Source of the DNA: Bordetella flabilis
GTDB lineage: Bacteria > Pseudomonadota > Gammaproteobacteria > Burkholderiales > Burkholderiaceae_B
Length of the DNA stretch: 64,000 nucleotides
Assembly (NCBI RefSeq): GCF_001676725.1
Contig: NZ_CP016172.1
Location: 2,480,001-2,544,000, forward strand
Direction of reading: 5' to 3'
The stretch's first letter is position 1. Every line of letters starts with the position of its first letter. The notes beneath the pieces are model-generated. The model had not been told where the DNA came from and made no database searches. It saw only the letters and a program-made list of their open reading frames with translations. The position numbers were made by a program, and so were the translations under genes. Shown here piece after piece: positions 42,461 to 53,845 of the stretch.

Positions 42461-44511
42461 GAGAGGCTCTCCTGGCCGATACCGCCCGGGCCCGATCCGA
42501 CGCCATACGGCGGGGCCTGCGGAACGAGGCCCCGGCGCAAGCCCACCAGCGACACGATGGCCCGTTCGCGCGGTGCGCTGGACGGGGCGCTCGTCACGCG
42601 CGCCAGGGCCCGGTCCAGCCGAGGCAGGAAAACGTCCGGCATGGCGGAACGTCCGTGGATGCGTCCGCGAAACCATTGCGCGAGGCAGCCCAGCACCGGC
42701 CGGATGGCCGCATCCGCGACGGGCAACTGGCGCCGAGCGCGCTGCAGCTCGACGATCTCGTGGCCGATCCGCAGATCGAGCAGGGTGTCTTCCTCCACCG
42801 GCTCGTCGTGCCGGCCGCGCACCGCCAACCGCGTATAGAGCAGGCCGATGCGGTCGAGCATACGTACCGCGTAGCCGTTGCCCGTGGGCGGGCGGTCGGC
42901 TTCGGCAAGTTGGGCCAGTTCGCGCCAGTTGGCGGACTGGATGCGACGCGCGCTGTATTCGGAGCTGATCTTGCGCAGCAGGGCGGCGACGATGGCGGCG
43001 GCGCCCACACCGATGATCTGGGCGATCATGGTGTCCAGGAACGACACGATGTCCGCCGTGTTGGTGTCGTGCAGCGCCAGCGTCCCGGAAAAACCGAAGA
43101 AGATCGCCATGGCCTTGCCCGTGCTGGCGGGCCGCGCGATGTAGATGCCGCAGGCAAAGCACACCGGGAACATCGCAAGGGCGACCATCTCGAAGGAATG
43201 CACGCTGGGCAGAACCACCAGCAGATACACCGCCGACAGCGGTATCGAGACGACCGTGTAGACCAGGAACTGCATGATGCCCGGCACAGGGTCGTCCTGC
43301 GAGGCGAAGAAGCAGCTGAAAATGGCCGCCATGAGCGCCGCCGTCGCGCCATTGGTCCAGGCCGTGCCTATCCAGAAAGCGCAGCATGCGCCGATGGCCA
43401 CGCCCGCCGATATCGCCGACAGCAGCGCGATGCCATGGTCGTGGTGCAGCGCGCGATTCGACGTCGCCGCCTGGCGCGGGATCGGCGTGGGCGCGCCCGA
43501 CAGGCCGGCCTGTATGTCACGGCGCAGGGCGAAACCCTGTTCGCACTGGTCGATCAACTCGCGTAGCCGGGCGGTCAGGCTGACCATGAGCAGATCGCAC
43601 CAATCGGAATCGGCGTCGATCGGCGGCGCCAGGCTTGCCGCCCGGTCTCGCAAGGACTGCGCTCCCGTACCGTTGCCGCGCGGACCCGCTTCGATCCACG
43701 CCGAGATATCGTCCAGCAGCGGCGCCAGGCCGGCGGGCAGGGGGCGGTCCAGCGCGCGCAGCGCGCGCAGACGGTCTTCCAGCGACGAGACGGTCGGCGT
43801 CAATGCCGCCATGCGATCCTGCATGGCCGAGACCGAGCGCGCCGTCCAGCGGATATTGCCCGTGTCATAAGGGACGTGGGTCGACAGCAGACGCAACTGC
43901 GTGATGTCGTTGGCCAGGGCACGGCGATCCCTGGCGCTTTGGGAAACCGTGTCGCCCCTCAGGGCGTCCTGTATCCAGATGCGCGCATCGCGCAGCGCCT
44001 GGTCCAGCCGCCCGATGACGGCCGGCCCGATGCCGCGCGGCAGGATCAGGCTGTGGGCGAGCATTGCGCACACAATGCCTGCGCTGATTTCCTCCACCCG
44101 CGCCAGCCCGATGTCGAAGACCGTTTCCGGCGCCGTGACGCTGGGCAGCCCGATCATGGCGGCGGTATATCCGGCCAGCATGAACAGATAGGAACGCGGG
44201 GTCCTGTCCAGCACGGCGATGTACAGGCACACCCCCACCCACAGGGACAGGGCCAGGACCATCAACAGCGGATAGTTGGCCAGGCGCGGCACCAGGAAAA
44301 CCACCGCCGCGCATCCGAAGAAGGTGCCACCCAGCCGGAACACCGCCTTGGACCGCACCGCGCCGGCCCAGGGCTGCGCCACGATGTAGGCGGTCGTCAC
44401 GGCCCAGAAAGGCCGAGGCAGGTCGATGAGCATGGACAGGTACAGGGCCGCCATCGCTCCGATGAAGGCCTTGAGCGAAAACAGCGATTCCTCGGCGCTG
44501 GGCAGCTTCAT
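42457..44511 (-). CDS. FUSC-family (AaeB-like) efflux permease
   Basis: A 684-residue inner-membrane protein. It begins with a membrane domain (about 15-180, with AFIGAMAALYLSMLIDLPRPFW as the first helix and the FGCAAVV and LMLAGYTAAMIGLP helices). A large cytoplasmic region follows (about 180-375), then a second membrane domain (about 385-540) and a cytoplasmic tail. This duplicated plan is AaeB/FUSC. It energises export of aromatic carboxylates with the adaptor and outer-membrane channel below. It overlaps the MarR gene by four bases (ATGA) and is probably co-translated with it. Confidence 0.92.
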   Translation of the reverse strand: MKLPSAEESLFSLKAFIGAMAALYLSMLIDLPRPFWAVTTAYIVAQPWAGAVRSKAVFRLGGTFFGCAAVVFLVPRLANYPLLMVLALSLWVGVCLYIAVLDRTPRSYLFMLAGYTAAMIGLPSVTAPETVFDIGLARVEEISAGIVCAMLAHSLILPRGIGPAVIGRLDQALRDARIWIQDALRGDTVSQSARDRRALANDITQLRLLSTHVPYDTGNIRWTARSVSAMQDRMAALTPTVSSLEDRLRALRALDRPLPAGLAPLLDDISAWIEAGPRGNGTGAQSLRDRAASLAPPIDADSDWCDLLMVSLTARLRELIDQCEQGFALRRDIQAGLSGAPTPIPRQAATSNRALHHDHGIALLSAISAGVAIGACCAFWIGTAWTNGATAALMAAIFSCFFASQDDPVPGIMQFLVYTVVSIPLSAVYLLVVLPSVHSFEMVALAMFPVCFACGIYIARPASTGKAMAIFFGFSGTLALHDTNTADIVSFLDTMIAQIIGVGAAAIVAALLRKISSEYSARRIQSANWRELAQLAEADRPPTGNGYAVRMLDRIGLLYTRLAVRGRHDEPVEEDTLLDLRIGHEIVELQRARRQLPVADAAIRPVLGCLAQWFRGRIHGRSAMPDVFLPRLDRALARVTSAPSSAPRERAIVSLVGLRRGLVPQAPPYGVGSGPGGIGQESLS

Positions 44512-44999
44512 TGCGGGGGCTCGCGCCGTGCCGCCTGCGGCGGCGTGGGGATGGACTGGATGCGGGCCAGCGACGACTTGATGCTTTCGAAGACGCGGAT
44601 ACACGCTTCGATATCCGCCGCGTCCACGCCTTCGAACACTTGCCGCCGCAGTTGCCCCAGCATGCCCTCGACCTGTTCACGCAGGGCGTGGCCCGCTTGC
44701 GTCAGGTGCAGGGTTTTGGCGCGGCGGTCCAGCGCGTCCTCGCGGCGCTCGATGAGGCCCGCCGCGACGAGCTGGTCCAGGAGCCGGACGAGCGAAGGAC
44801 CTTCGACCCCCATGGCTTCGGCCAGCACGCCCTGGCGCACGCCGTCTCCCAGGCGGCCCGTCCAGATGACGGGCCATGCCGTGGCCTGCGACAGGCCGTA
44901 GTCGGCCAGGGCCTTGTCTGCCGCTGCGCGATAGGCGCGGTGAACGACGAGGAGATGGCCAATCAGGGCGGACAGGGAAGGGTCGGAGGGCTTTTTCAT
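44508..44999 (-). CDS. MarR-family regulator of the efflux operon
   Basis: A 163-residue winged-helix regulator. The core contains GVRQGVLAEAMGVEGPSLVR (recognition helix), LLDQLVAAGLIERRED, then the DRRAKTLHLT wing. It is first gene of the efflux operon (MarR, FUSC, DUF1656, HlyD, NodT), an arrangement in which a MarR protein represses its own pump until an aromatic or phenolic ligand binds. The start has no ribosome site; it lies eight bases after a perfect -10 box, so its mRNA is probably leaderless. The palindrome covering that promoter is its likely operator. Confidence 0.93.
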   Translation of the reverse strand: MKKPSDPSLSALIGHLLVVHRAYRAAADKALADYGLSQATAWPVIWTGRLGDGVRQGVLAEAMGVEGPSLVRLLDQLVAAGLIERREDALDRRAKTLHLTQAGHALREQVEGMLGQLRRQVFEGVDAADIEACIRVFESIKSSLARIQSIPTPPQAARREPPQ

Positions 45000-45040
45000 G
45001 GTATCGATTATAAGCTAACTATTAGCTTCCTATCAATACC
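45000..45040. promoter_or_regulatory. MarR operator: 41-bp palindrome
   Basis: The arms 45000-45018 and 45022-45040 match at 15 of 19 positions around a three-base centre. The inner AAGCTAA (45012-45018) and TTAGCTT (45022-45028) are a perfect inverted repeat. The element covers the whole promoter of the MarR gene and ends at its start codon. The size and location fit a MarR dimer site, perhaps two dimers, that represses the operon. Confidence 0.7.
45007..45036 (-). promoter_or_regulatory. MarR/efflux operon promoter, apparently leaderless
   Basis: On the minus strand, TTGATA (45031-45036) and the perfect TATAAT (45007-45012) are 18 bases apart. Transcription should begin seven or eight bases after TATAAT, that is at or next to the A of the ATG at 44999. 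The operator palindrome overlaps both boxes and the spacer. Confidence 0.65.
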
Positions 45041-45074
45041 GACGGACGTCCCCGCCGGGCGTCTCGCCCACGGC

Positions 45075-47774
45075 TCAGCGGTCGACCAGCACCGCGACGG
45101 GGAAATCCGCCAGGGCTTCAGCCAGGGGCAGGATGCTGTCCGCGCCCACGCGGCGTTCCCGTCCGCTGAGGGCGTCCCGCAGCGTCGCACCCGCGTAGCG
45201 GTGAGGCAGGACGACCGCGGTGGTTTCCCAGAAGGCAGGATCGATGCGCGGCAGCGCGGTCGGCGGGGCGTCGGGATCGTCGCCATTTTCGGTGCGCAGT
45301 CCCTGGGCGCACAGGCGCGGCACCAGCGTGAAGACGCACCGGTCCTGCACGCAGCGCACGAATGCCAGCACGCGGTCCCCGCGCGTGCCCAGAACCGGCA
45401 GCGGCACATGGCCGCCCAGTTCGAATATGTCCGGTCGGGCACGCCGCGCCGCCAGCGCGCCGCGCACCACGGCCTGCTTAAGGCGGCCACTGCGCCAGTC
45501 CGCCAGCAGGGCCTCCGGATCGGTGGCATCGGGCGCATCCAGGGCGGCCGCGCGGGCGGCGTAGTCCACCGGTGCGCGGTTATCCGGATCGACCAGGCTG
45601 AAATCCCAGAACTCCGTGCCTTGGTAGAGGTCCGGCACGCCGGGCACCGTCATGCGCAAGACCGTCTGCGCGAGGCTATTGACGATGCCCGCCGGCGCGA
45701 TGCGCGCGACGAAAGCCGCGATCTCGCAAGCGGGCGTGCCGGGGTCGGTCCCCGGTTGCAGCAGGCTGCGCAGCGTCTGTTCGCAGGCGGCCTCGTATTC
45801 CGCGTCCGGCACCACCCAGCTGGTGCGCAGCTTCGCTTCGCGCAACGATTTCTGCTGCCATGCCGAAACGCGGTCGCCGAAGGCACGCAGTCCGGCTTCG
45901 TCGTCCGGCCGCAGCGACAGGGGCCATGCCCCCACCAGGCATTGAAGCAGCATGTACAGATCGGCGGGATGGGGCGCCAGGACGCCCGTGCCGTTGTAGG
46001 TGGCCGGCGCATGCCGGCTCATCCAGGTCTGCACCGTGTCGGCCCACAGGCCGGGGAATTCGCTCAGTACCGCCAGGCGCGACCGCGTGTCCTCGCCGCG
46101 CTTGTGGTCGTGCGTGGCCGTGGCCACCATGGCGCGCGGGAAATGGCGTCCGCGCGCGGCGCAGCGACGGTGGAAGACGTCCACCGGCATGCTGAAGATC
46201 CCCGGATCGGCGCCCACTTCGTTGCGCGAGAGCAGGCGCCCATAGCGATAGAAGGCGGTATCCTCCAGGGACTTGGCCGTCAGCGGCGGGGTCAGTTGCT
46301 GGAAGCGCCGGATGGCCTCGCGGCGCGCATCGCGTTGGGCGGGCTCGAACGCTTCGGGCGCCTCGGCGCCCAGCCATCCCGTCATCAGGTCGAGCAAGGG
46401 GGCATCGTCGCCATCGCGGTCCAGGCGGATGCGCGCGTGGGCCTGCGTGGCGGCGTGTTCGAAGCGGACACGGTCCATGTGGTGCCAGCCGTGGTCGTCG
46501 GCGTAGGTGCGATACACCGGGAAGACCGCCAGCAATTGCCAAAGCACGCGCAGTATGGCGGACTCGCCCCAGTCACGCGTGTGGAGGTCCATGCGCGCCA
46601 CGCGATGCAGGGCGCGCGCCGCGGCGAAGCGTTCGGCGGGGAAGTGCCGCAGCAGCATCAGGTCGCGCGCCTCGGCCGCGACGGCGGCGAAAGGACGCCC
46701 GTCGCGTGATACGCGTTCCCATAGTTCGGTCAGGGTGGCTTCGCCGGCCGGGTCGTGCAGCACGGCGCTGACCTGGCTCAGGAAGTCATAGCCGGTGGTG
46801 CCATCCACCTTCCAGCGTTCGTCCAGCGTTTCGTCGTCGGCCAGGATTTTTTCCACGACCAGATAGGGATCGAGCGCGGGCAGGCCGGCAGGGCGCCGCG
46901 GCGTCCGCTCCGCAAGGGCCTCGCGCAGCCGGGCGCAATAGCCGATGGGATCGCTCAATCCGTCGACATGGTCGACCCGTACGCCGTCTATCAGCCCTTC
47001 CTCGTAGAAGCGCAGCGTCAGCGCGTGGACCGCATCGAAGACTTCCGGCCGGTCCACCCGCACGCCGATCAGGTCGCTGATCTCGAAGAAGCGGCGCCAG
47101 TTGATTTCCTCCGGCGCCGCGCGCCACCACGCCAGGCGGTAGTGCTGTCGCTCCAGCAATTCGTGCAGGCGTTGACGTCCGGATTCGGACGCCGCGTCGT
47201 AGTCGCCCAGCGTCGCCGGATCGGTCAGGTTCGCGGCGCGCAGGCTTTCCGGGCACAAAGGATAGGATGTGCCGTAGACGTCCAGATAGAAGCGGCCGCT
47301 CTCGGCGTCGTGGGCCAGCTTGAGGTCGCCGCCTTCCAGCGCCTCGCCATACGGTTTGCCGAGGAACGGCGCGAGCACCTTGCCGCGCAATTCCGGATCG
47401 ACGAATTCCCAGGCGATGTCGAACCACTCCGCGTGCGGACTGGACTGCCCGGATTCCAGCACGCTGCGCCACCACGGGTTGTCCGTGCTGGTCGCCATGT
47501 GGTTGGGCACGATGTCGACGATCAGGCCCATATCGAATTCGCGCAGCCGCGCCACCAGCGCGCGTAGTGCCTTCTCGCCGCCCAGCTCGGGATTGACCTG
47601 GGTGTGGTCGAGCACGTCGTAGCCGTGCATGGAGCCGGCGCGTGCCCGGGTGATCGGCGAGGTGTAGACGTGGCTGATGCCCAGCCGGGCGAAATAAGGT
47701 ACCCAGTCCCGGGCATCGTCCAGGGTGAAGCCGCTATGCAGCTGCAATCGTACGGTGGCGCGTGGTGCGGTCAT
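45075..47774 (-). CDS. treY: Maltooligosyl trehalose synthase
   Basis: An 899-residue GH13 intramolecular transglucosylase. It converts the reducing end of a malto-oligosaccharide into a trehalose unit. The start reads TVRLQLHSGFTLDDARDWVPY as in TreY. The active-site strands are DIVPNHMA, GVRVDHVDGLSDP (nucleophile Asp) and LVVEKILADDE (acid Glu), with the late NGTGVLAPHPADLYMLLQ. TreZ, encoded upstream in the cluster, then releases trehalose. It overlaps malQ by four bases (ATGA). It is the last gene of the glucan operon; the MarR promoter lies 35 bases beyond its stop. Confidence 0.95.
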   Translation of the reverse strand: MTAPRATVRLQLHSGFTLDDARDWVPYFARLGISHVYTSPITRARAGSMHGYDVLDHTQVNPELGGEKALRALVARLREFDMGLIVDIVPNHMATSTDNPWWRSVLESGQSSPHAEWFDIAWEFVDPELRGKVLAPFLGKPYGEALEGGDLKLAHDAESGRFYLDVYGTSYPLCPESLRAANLTDPATLGDYDAASESGRQRLHELLERQHYRLAWWRAAPEEINWRRFFEISDLIGVRVDRPEVFDAVHALTLRFYEEGLIDGVRVDHVDGLSDPIGYCARLREALAERTPRRPAGLPALDPYLVVEKILADDETLDERWKVDGTTGYDFLSQVSAVLHDPAGEATLTELWERVSRDGRPFAAVAAEARDLMLLRHFPAERFAAARALHRVARMDLHTRDWGESAILRVLWQLLAVFPVYRTYADDHGWHHMDRVRFEHAATQAHARIRLDRDGDDAPLLDLMTGWLGAEAPEAFEPAQRDARREAIRRFQQLTPPLTAKSLEDTAFYRYGRLLSRNEVGADPGIFSMPVDVFHRRCAARGRHFPRAMVATATHDHKRGEDTRSRLAVLSEFPGLWADTVQTWMSRHAPATYNGTGVLAPHPADLYMLLQCLVGAWPLSLRPDDEAGLRAFGDRVSAWQQKSLREAKLRTSWVVPDAEYEAACEQTLRSLLQPGTDPGTPACEIAAFVARIAPAGIVNSLAQTVLRMTVPGVPDLYQGTEFWDFSLVDPDNRAPVDYAARAAALDAPDATDPEALLADWRSGRLKQAVVRGALAARRARPDIFELGGHVPLPVLGTRGDRVLAFVRCVQDRCVFTLVPRLCAQGLRTENGDDPDAPPTALPRIDPAFWETTAVVLPHRYAGATLRDALSGRERRVGADSILPLAEALADFPVAVLVDR

Positions 47775-49906
47775 GATGCTGTACTCCGGCCATGCGTCAG
47801 CGCCGCCACGCGGCGGCGTACGGGTTCCGCGTCGAACAGTTGAGCGGCATTCGCCTCCAGCCGTCGGCGCCAGTTGGGATGCTGGTCTATGGTTCCAGGC
47901 ATATTCGGCTGTTCATGCACGGCCACCAGGTCTTCGGCGGGGACGATCACCAGCGGCGAGGCCGCGCGGCCGACGAACTGCAAGGCCTGCTCGACCGGCG
48001 CCTCGCCGGGCGGTTCGGCCGGCGCGTCCGGCGCCGCGCAGCCCGCCTGGCGTATCGCCTGCCAGAGGGCGCCGCGGTCGCGGTCGCGTTGCGCGTACAG
48101 GGACGACTCGGCCTCGTCTTCGGCCAGCAGTTGCAGCCGGCTGCGCCACGCGATATCCGTGCCGTCCCACCAGCCCGTGACCGTCGGAAGATCATGCGTG
48201 GAGGTCATCGCCACGGAGGCGCGCGGCCATGCCTGCGGCGCCTGGAAGGGGGTGGGATCGCCCCAGCCCTCGCGCTGGAACCAGAGCACGCTCATCCCCA
48301 GTATCCCGGCGCGCTCGATGCGGTCGTTGAAGCCTTCGGGCACCGTACCCAGGTTTTCTCCGACGATGATCGCGCGGTGGCGCCACGCCTCGAGCGCGAC
48401 CAGCCGCAGCATGTCGTCCATCGGGTAGCGCAGGTAGGCCCCTTCCCTGGGCGATGCGCCGGCAGGCACCAGCCACATGCGCGCCAGCGCCAGGACATGG
48501 TCGATGCGCAAGCCGCCCGTGTAGGCGAGCGCCGCGCGCAGCATCTCCAGGAACGCGGCATAGCCGTTGCGCTTGAGCGAGCGCGGCGAGAAGGCGGTCA
48601 GGCCCCAGCTTTGGCCCAAGGGGTTGTAGACGTCGGGCGGGGCACCCGGCGACAAGTCGCCCAGGATATCGGCCTGGCGGCTCCAGGCATGGCTGCCGCC
48701 CGGGTCCGTGCCGACGGCCAGGTCGCCGATCAGGCCGATCGCCATGCCGGCCGAGCGCGCGCTGTGCTGCGCCTGCTCCAGGCCCCGGGCGGCCAGCCAT
48801 TGCAGGAAAATGTGGAAGGCCACGTCCTTGTCATGGGCGTGGGCCCAGGCCCGCACCCCGGGCCCCGTGGGATCCCGCAGGTCCGTGGGCCAGTGGCGCC
48901 AGTCGGCGGCGTCGCCTAGCGGTGGCAGGTGGCGGGCGTGCAGCGCTTCGAAGCGCGCATGGCTTTCCAGCGGCTCGCCGCCGGCCACCCGGAAGCCCTG
49001 CAAGTCGGCGTGCTGCGCCGGTGTCGCGTCGGTGCGGAAGTCGTCGTACAGCCGTCGCATCACCTTCATGCGCAGCCGTGCAACGGCGGGCCAATCGATC
49101 AGCGGCAGATCGTCCAGCCGCATCGCCTCGTCGCCCATGCCGAGCGATTGCAGTACCGCGCCTACCTTTTGCTCGCCCAGGATGGCGCAGGGATCGGCGT
49201 AGAGGGTGTTCAGGAAAAGACGGCTGGACGGGGCATACGGGCTATAGCGCGAAGGGTCGGCCGCGAACATGGCGTGCACGGGGCTGATCGCGACGGCCGT
49301 GGCGCCCTGGGAGGCGGCGGCCGTGGCGAACTGCGCCAGCGCGGTGAAATCGCCCAGGCCCGCGGCCCGCGCGGGGTTCGCCTCATGGGGACGGCGCAGG
49401 CTGTACAACTGGGCGGCCACGCCCCAGGCACGCGGCGAGCCGGCCTGCATGACGTCCGCGATGCCGGGGCAGTGACGCGGCGCGACGGCCAGCGTCCATT
49501 CGTGCGAGCCGGCGCGCAAGCGATAGTATCCCGGGGCCTGGAGGGGGGGCAGGCGCACCCCGCCTTCCTGCACGCTGTCCGCGACCACGCCACGGGTTTC
49601 GCCGTTTTCGCCCAGCAGCTCGAACGACCTTTCGGAGGTGCCCGACAGTGCGATGGGGGCATCCGTTTCGGCGATCACCAGGCCATCGTGCGGCGCGTCG
49701 TCATGCGCCAGCCGCCCCGCGCTTTCGCGCAGTTGTTCGACCGTGCCGGCGGGCAGCTCCAGCGCATGCAGCAAGGCGCGCAGGGAATCGTCCTGGACGC
49801 GCTGCGGGCGCCCGCGCGCGTCCGTCCAATCGACGGCGATGCCGGCGCGGTCGGCCAACTGCGCCAGCGCCTGGCTGTAATCGTCGGACAGCGCTTCCCC
49901 TGTCAT
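47771..49906 (-). CDS. malQ: 4-alpha-glucanotransferase (amylomaltase)
   Basis: A 711-residue GH77 enzyme that transfers alpha-1,4-glucan segments and so recycles short maltodextrins. The N-terminal extra domain (about 1-150) is of the E. coli MalQ type. The catalytic region has GGLRIDHVLALARMWLVP (nucleophile Asp), IIVGENLGTVPEGF (acid/base Glu) and TSTHDLPTVTGWW (transition-state Asp). It sits between treZ and treY, overlapping each by four bases. There it can lengthen the short chains left by GlgX and TreY/TreZ, so that TreY has substrate again. Confidence 0.94.
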   Translation of the reverse strand: MTGEALSDDYSQALAQLADRAGIAVDWTDARGRPQRVQDDSLRALLHALELPAGTVEQLRESAGRLAHDDAPHDGLVIAETDAPIALSGTSERSFELLGENGETRGVVADSVQEGGVRLPPLQAPGYYRLRAGSHEWTLAVAPRHCPGIADVMQAGSPRAWGVAAQLYSLRRPHEANPARAAGLGDFTALAQFATAAASQGATAVAISPVHAMFAADPSRYSPYAPSSRLFLNTLYADPCAILGEQKVGAVLQSLGMGDEAMRLDDLPLIDWPAVARLRMKVMRRLYDDFRTDATPAQHADLQGFRVAGGEPLESHARFEALHARHLPPLGDAADWRHWPTDLRDPTGPGVRAWAHAHDKDVAFHIFLQWLAARGLEQAQHSARSAGMAIGLIGDLAVGTDPGGSHAWSRQADILGDLSPGAPPDVYNPLGQSWGLTAFSPRSLKRNGYAAFLEMLRAALAYTGGLRIDHVLALARMWLVPAGASPREGAYLRYPMDDMLRLVALEAWRHRAIIVGENLGTVPEGFNDRIERAGILGMSVLWFQREGWGDPTPFQAPQAWPRASVAMTSTHDLPTVTGWWDGTDIAWRSRLQLLAEDEAESSLYAQRDRDRGALWQAIRQAGCAAPDAPAEPPGEAPVEQALQFVGRAASPLVIVPAEDLVAVHEQPNMPGTIDQHPNWRRRLEANAAQLFDAEPVRRRVAALTHGRSTAS

Positions 49907-51731
49907 GCCGACTCCTTCAACAGAACCACCGTGGAGCCATGTTGCAGCACGCCATCGTACAGCGCGCGGCCCGCGCCGGGTTCGCTTTCGAACAGCAGGA
50001 CTTCGCCTTCGTGGTCGCCTTGCAACCAGTCAGGGCGGATATCGACCGCCCCCAGGTTCACATGGATGGACAATATCGCGCTATCGCTGAGCAGCCACTG
50101 CGCCACCACCGCGCGCAGGCCCAGGACGTGCGCCCCCAATGAACGGGCGCCTTCCAGCCTGGGCACGATCAGGCGATGCCGCAATTGCAGCAGGTTGCGG
50201 TAGTACTCCATCCATTCCTCGTCCGGCTCGGCCTGGTACGGATTGGAGCGCGCGAAGGTCTCGGGCTCGTTCGGGTCGGGAATGCGGTCGCGCGTCGCCG
50301 GGTTGGCGAAGGCGCGGAACTTCTCGAATTCGCGGCGGCGGCCGTCACGCACGGCCTGGGCCAGTTCCGCATTGGTGTGGCTGGTGAAATAGAGGAAAGG
50401 AGTGATCGCTCCGCGCTCCTCTCCCATGAAGATCAGGGGAATCTGCGGGGCCAGGAGCAGCAACGCGACAGCGGCGCGCAGGGGCCGCGTATCGTTGCGC
50501 AGCAACGCGGTCAGGCGTTCGCCCATCGCACGATTCCCCGTCTGGTCGTGGTTCTGCAGGAACAGCACGAAAGAGGTCGGCGGCAGGTGGGCGCTCGGTT
50601 CGCCGCGCCTGGTCCCGCCGCGATGGCCCGATGGCTCACCCTGGTAGATGAACCCGTCGGTCAGGCAGCGCGTCAGCTGCTGGGCCGGGTGCACGGCGTA
50701 GTCGCTGTAATAGCCTTCGCTTTCGCCGGTCAGCAATTGGTGCAGGACGTGGTGCCCATCGTCGTTCCACTGGGCCTGGTAGCCATGTTCCAGGGGATGG
50801 ACCTGGTTGTCGTCATTCTCCAGCACCAGGTGGACCTGGCGTTCGGCGGGCAGGTGTGCGCGCACGAAACCCGCCATCTCTTCCAGCCAACCGGTGTCGC
50901 GGATGGCATGGACGGCATCCAGCCGCAATCCGTCGAAGCGGTATTCGGACAGCCAGTACAAGGCGTTTTCGGAGAAGAACTGGCGCACCGGCCGGCGGCG
51001 GAAGTCGATGGCGACGCCCCAGGGCGTATGCACGTCGTCGCGAAAGAAGTCCGACGCATACGCGGACAGGTAATTGCCGTCCGGGCCGAAGTGGTTGTAG
51101 ACCACGTCCAGGAACACCATCATCCCCAGCCCGTGCGCCGTGTCGATCAGCCGCTTGAGTTCGTCCGGCGTGCCATAGGCGCAGTCGGGCGCATAGGGCA
51201 GTACGCCGTCATAGCCCCAGTTGCGCGCGCCGGGGAAATCCGCGATAGGCATCAGCTCGACGGCGGTGATGCCGAGTTCCGCCAGTTCGGGCAGGCGTTG
51301 CTCGATCCCCGCGAAACCGCCCGCGATGCCGGGATGGATTTCGTAGAACACCGCTTCATGCCAGGGGCGTCCCTGCCATTCGGTATTGCGCCAGACATAG
51401 CTTTCCGGCGCCGTCACGACGCTGTCGTCATGAACGTCGCCGGCCTGCAGGCGCGATGCGGGATCCGGTACGCTCAACTCCGCCGACACGCGATAGCGGT
51501 AGGGGGTGCCGGGCGGGCAGGGCGTCTGGATTTCGTAATAGCCTTCACCGACATCGGTCATGGCCAAGGGCTCGCGCCCCGGTATTTCCAGCATGACGCC
51601 GTGCTCGGCATTGGGGGCCCAGATCCTGAAGCGGGTGAGGCCGCTGGGCAGATGGATGGCGCCAAAGCAGGGCAGATGAGCCGCGCACGCCGTGGCGGCG
51701 TCGGCTGGGCTGGCGGATTGAGTATTGCCTG

Positions 51732-51735
<4 letters not shown>
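49903..51735 (-). CDS. treZ: Malto-oligosyltrehalose trehalohydrolase
   Basis: A 610-residue GH13 hydrolase that releases trehalose from the TreY product. An N-terminal CBM48-like beta domain (FRIWAPNAEHGVMLEI) precedes the barrel. Barrel motifs are DVVYNHFGPDGNYL, GLRLDAVHAI (nucleophile), HLVLENDDNQ (acid Glu) and LFLQNHDQTGNRAMGERL (transition-state Asp). ENDDN and QNHDQTGNRA are specific to TreZ. The ATG at 51735 overlaps the glgX stop (ATGA); the frame runs on for 42 codons but these are the glgX shadow. TreZ acts in the cytoplasm together with treY downstream. Confidence 0.95.
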
Positions 51736-53840
<2,105 letters not shown>

Positions 53841-53845
53841 GCGGA

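Noticed and set aside
44511..46709. Plus-strand open frame of 732 codons opposite treY and the MarR gene
   Set aside because: It runs through two unrelated conserved genes and across the MarR promoter, so it is chance.
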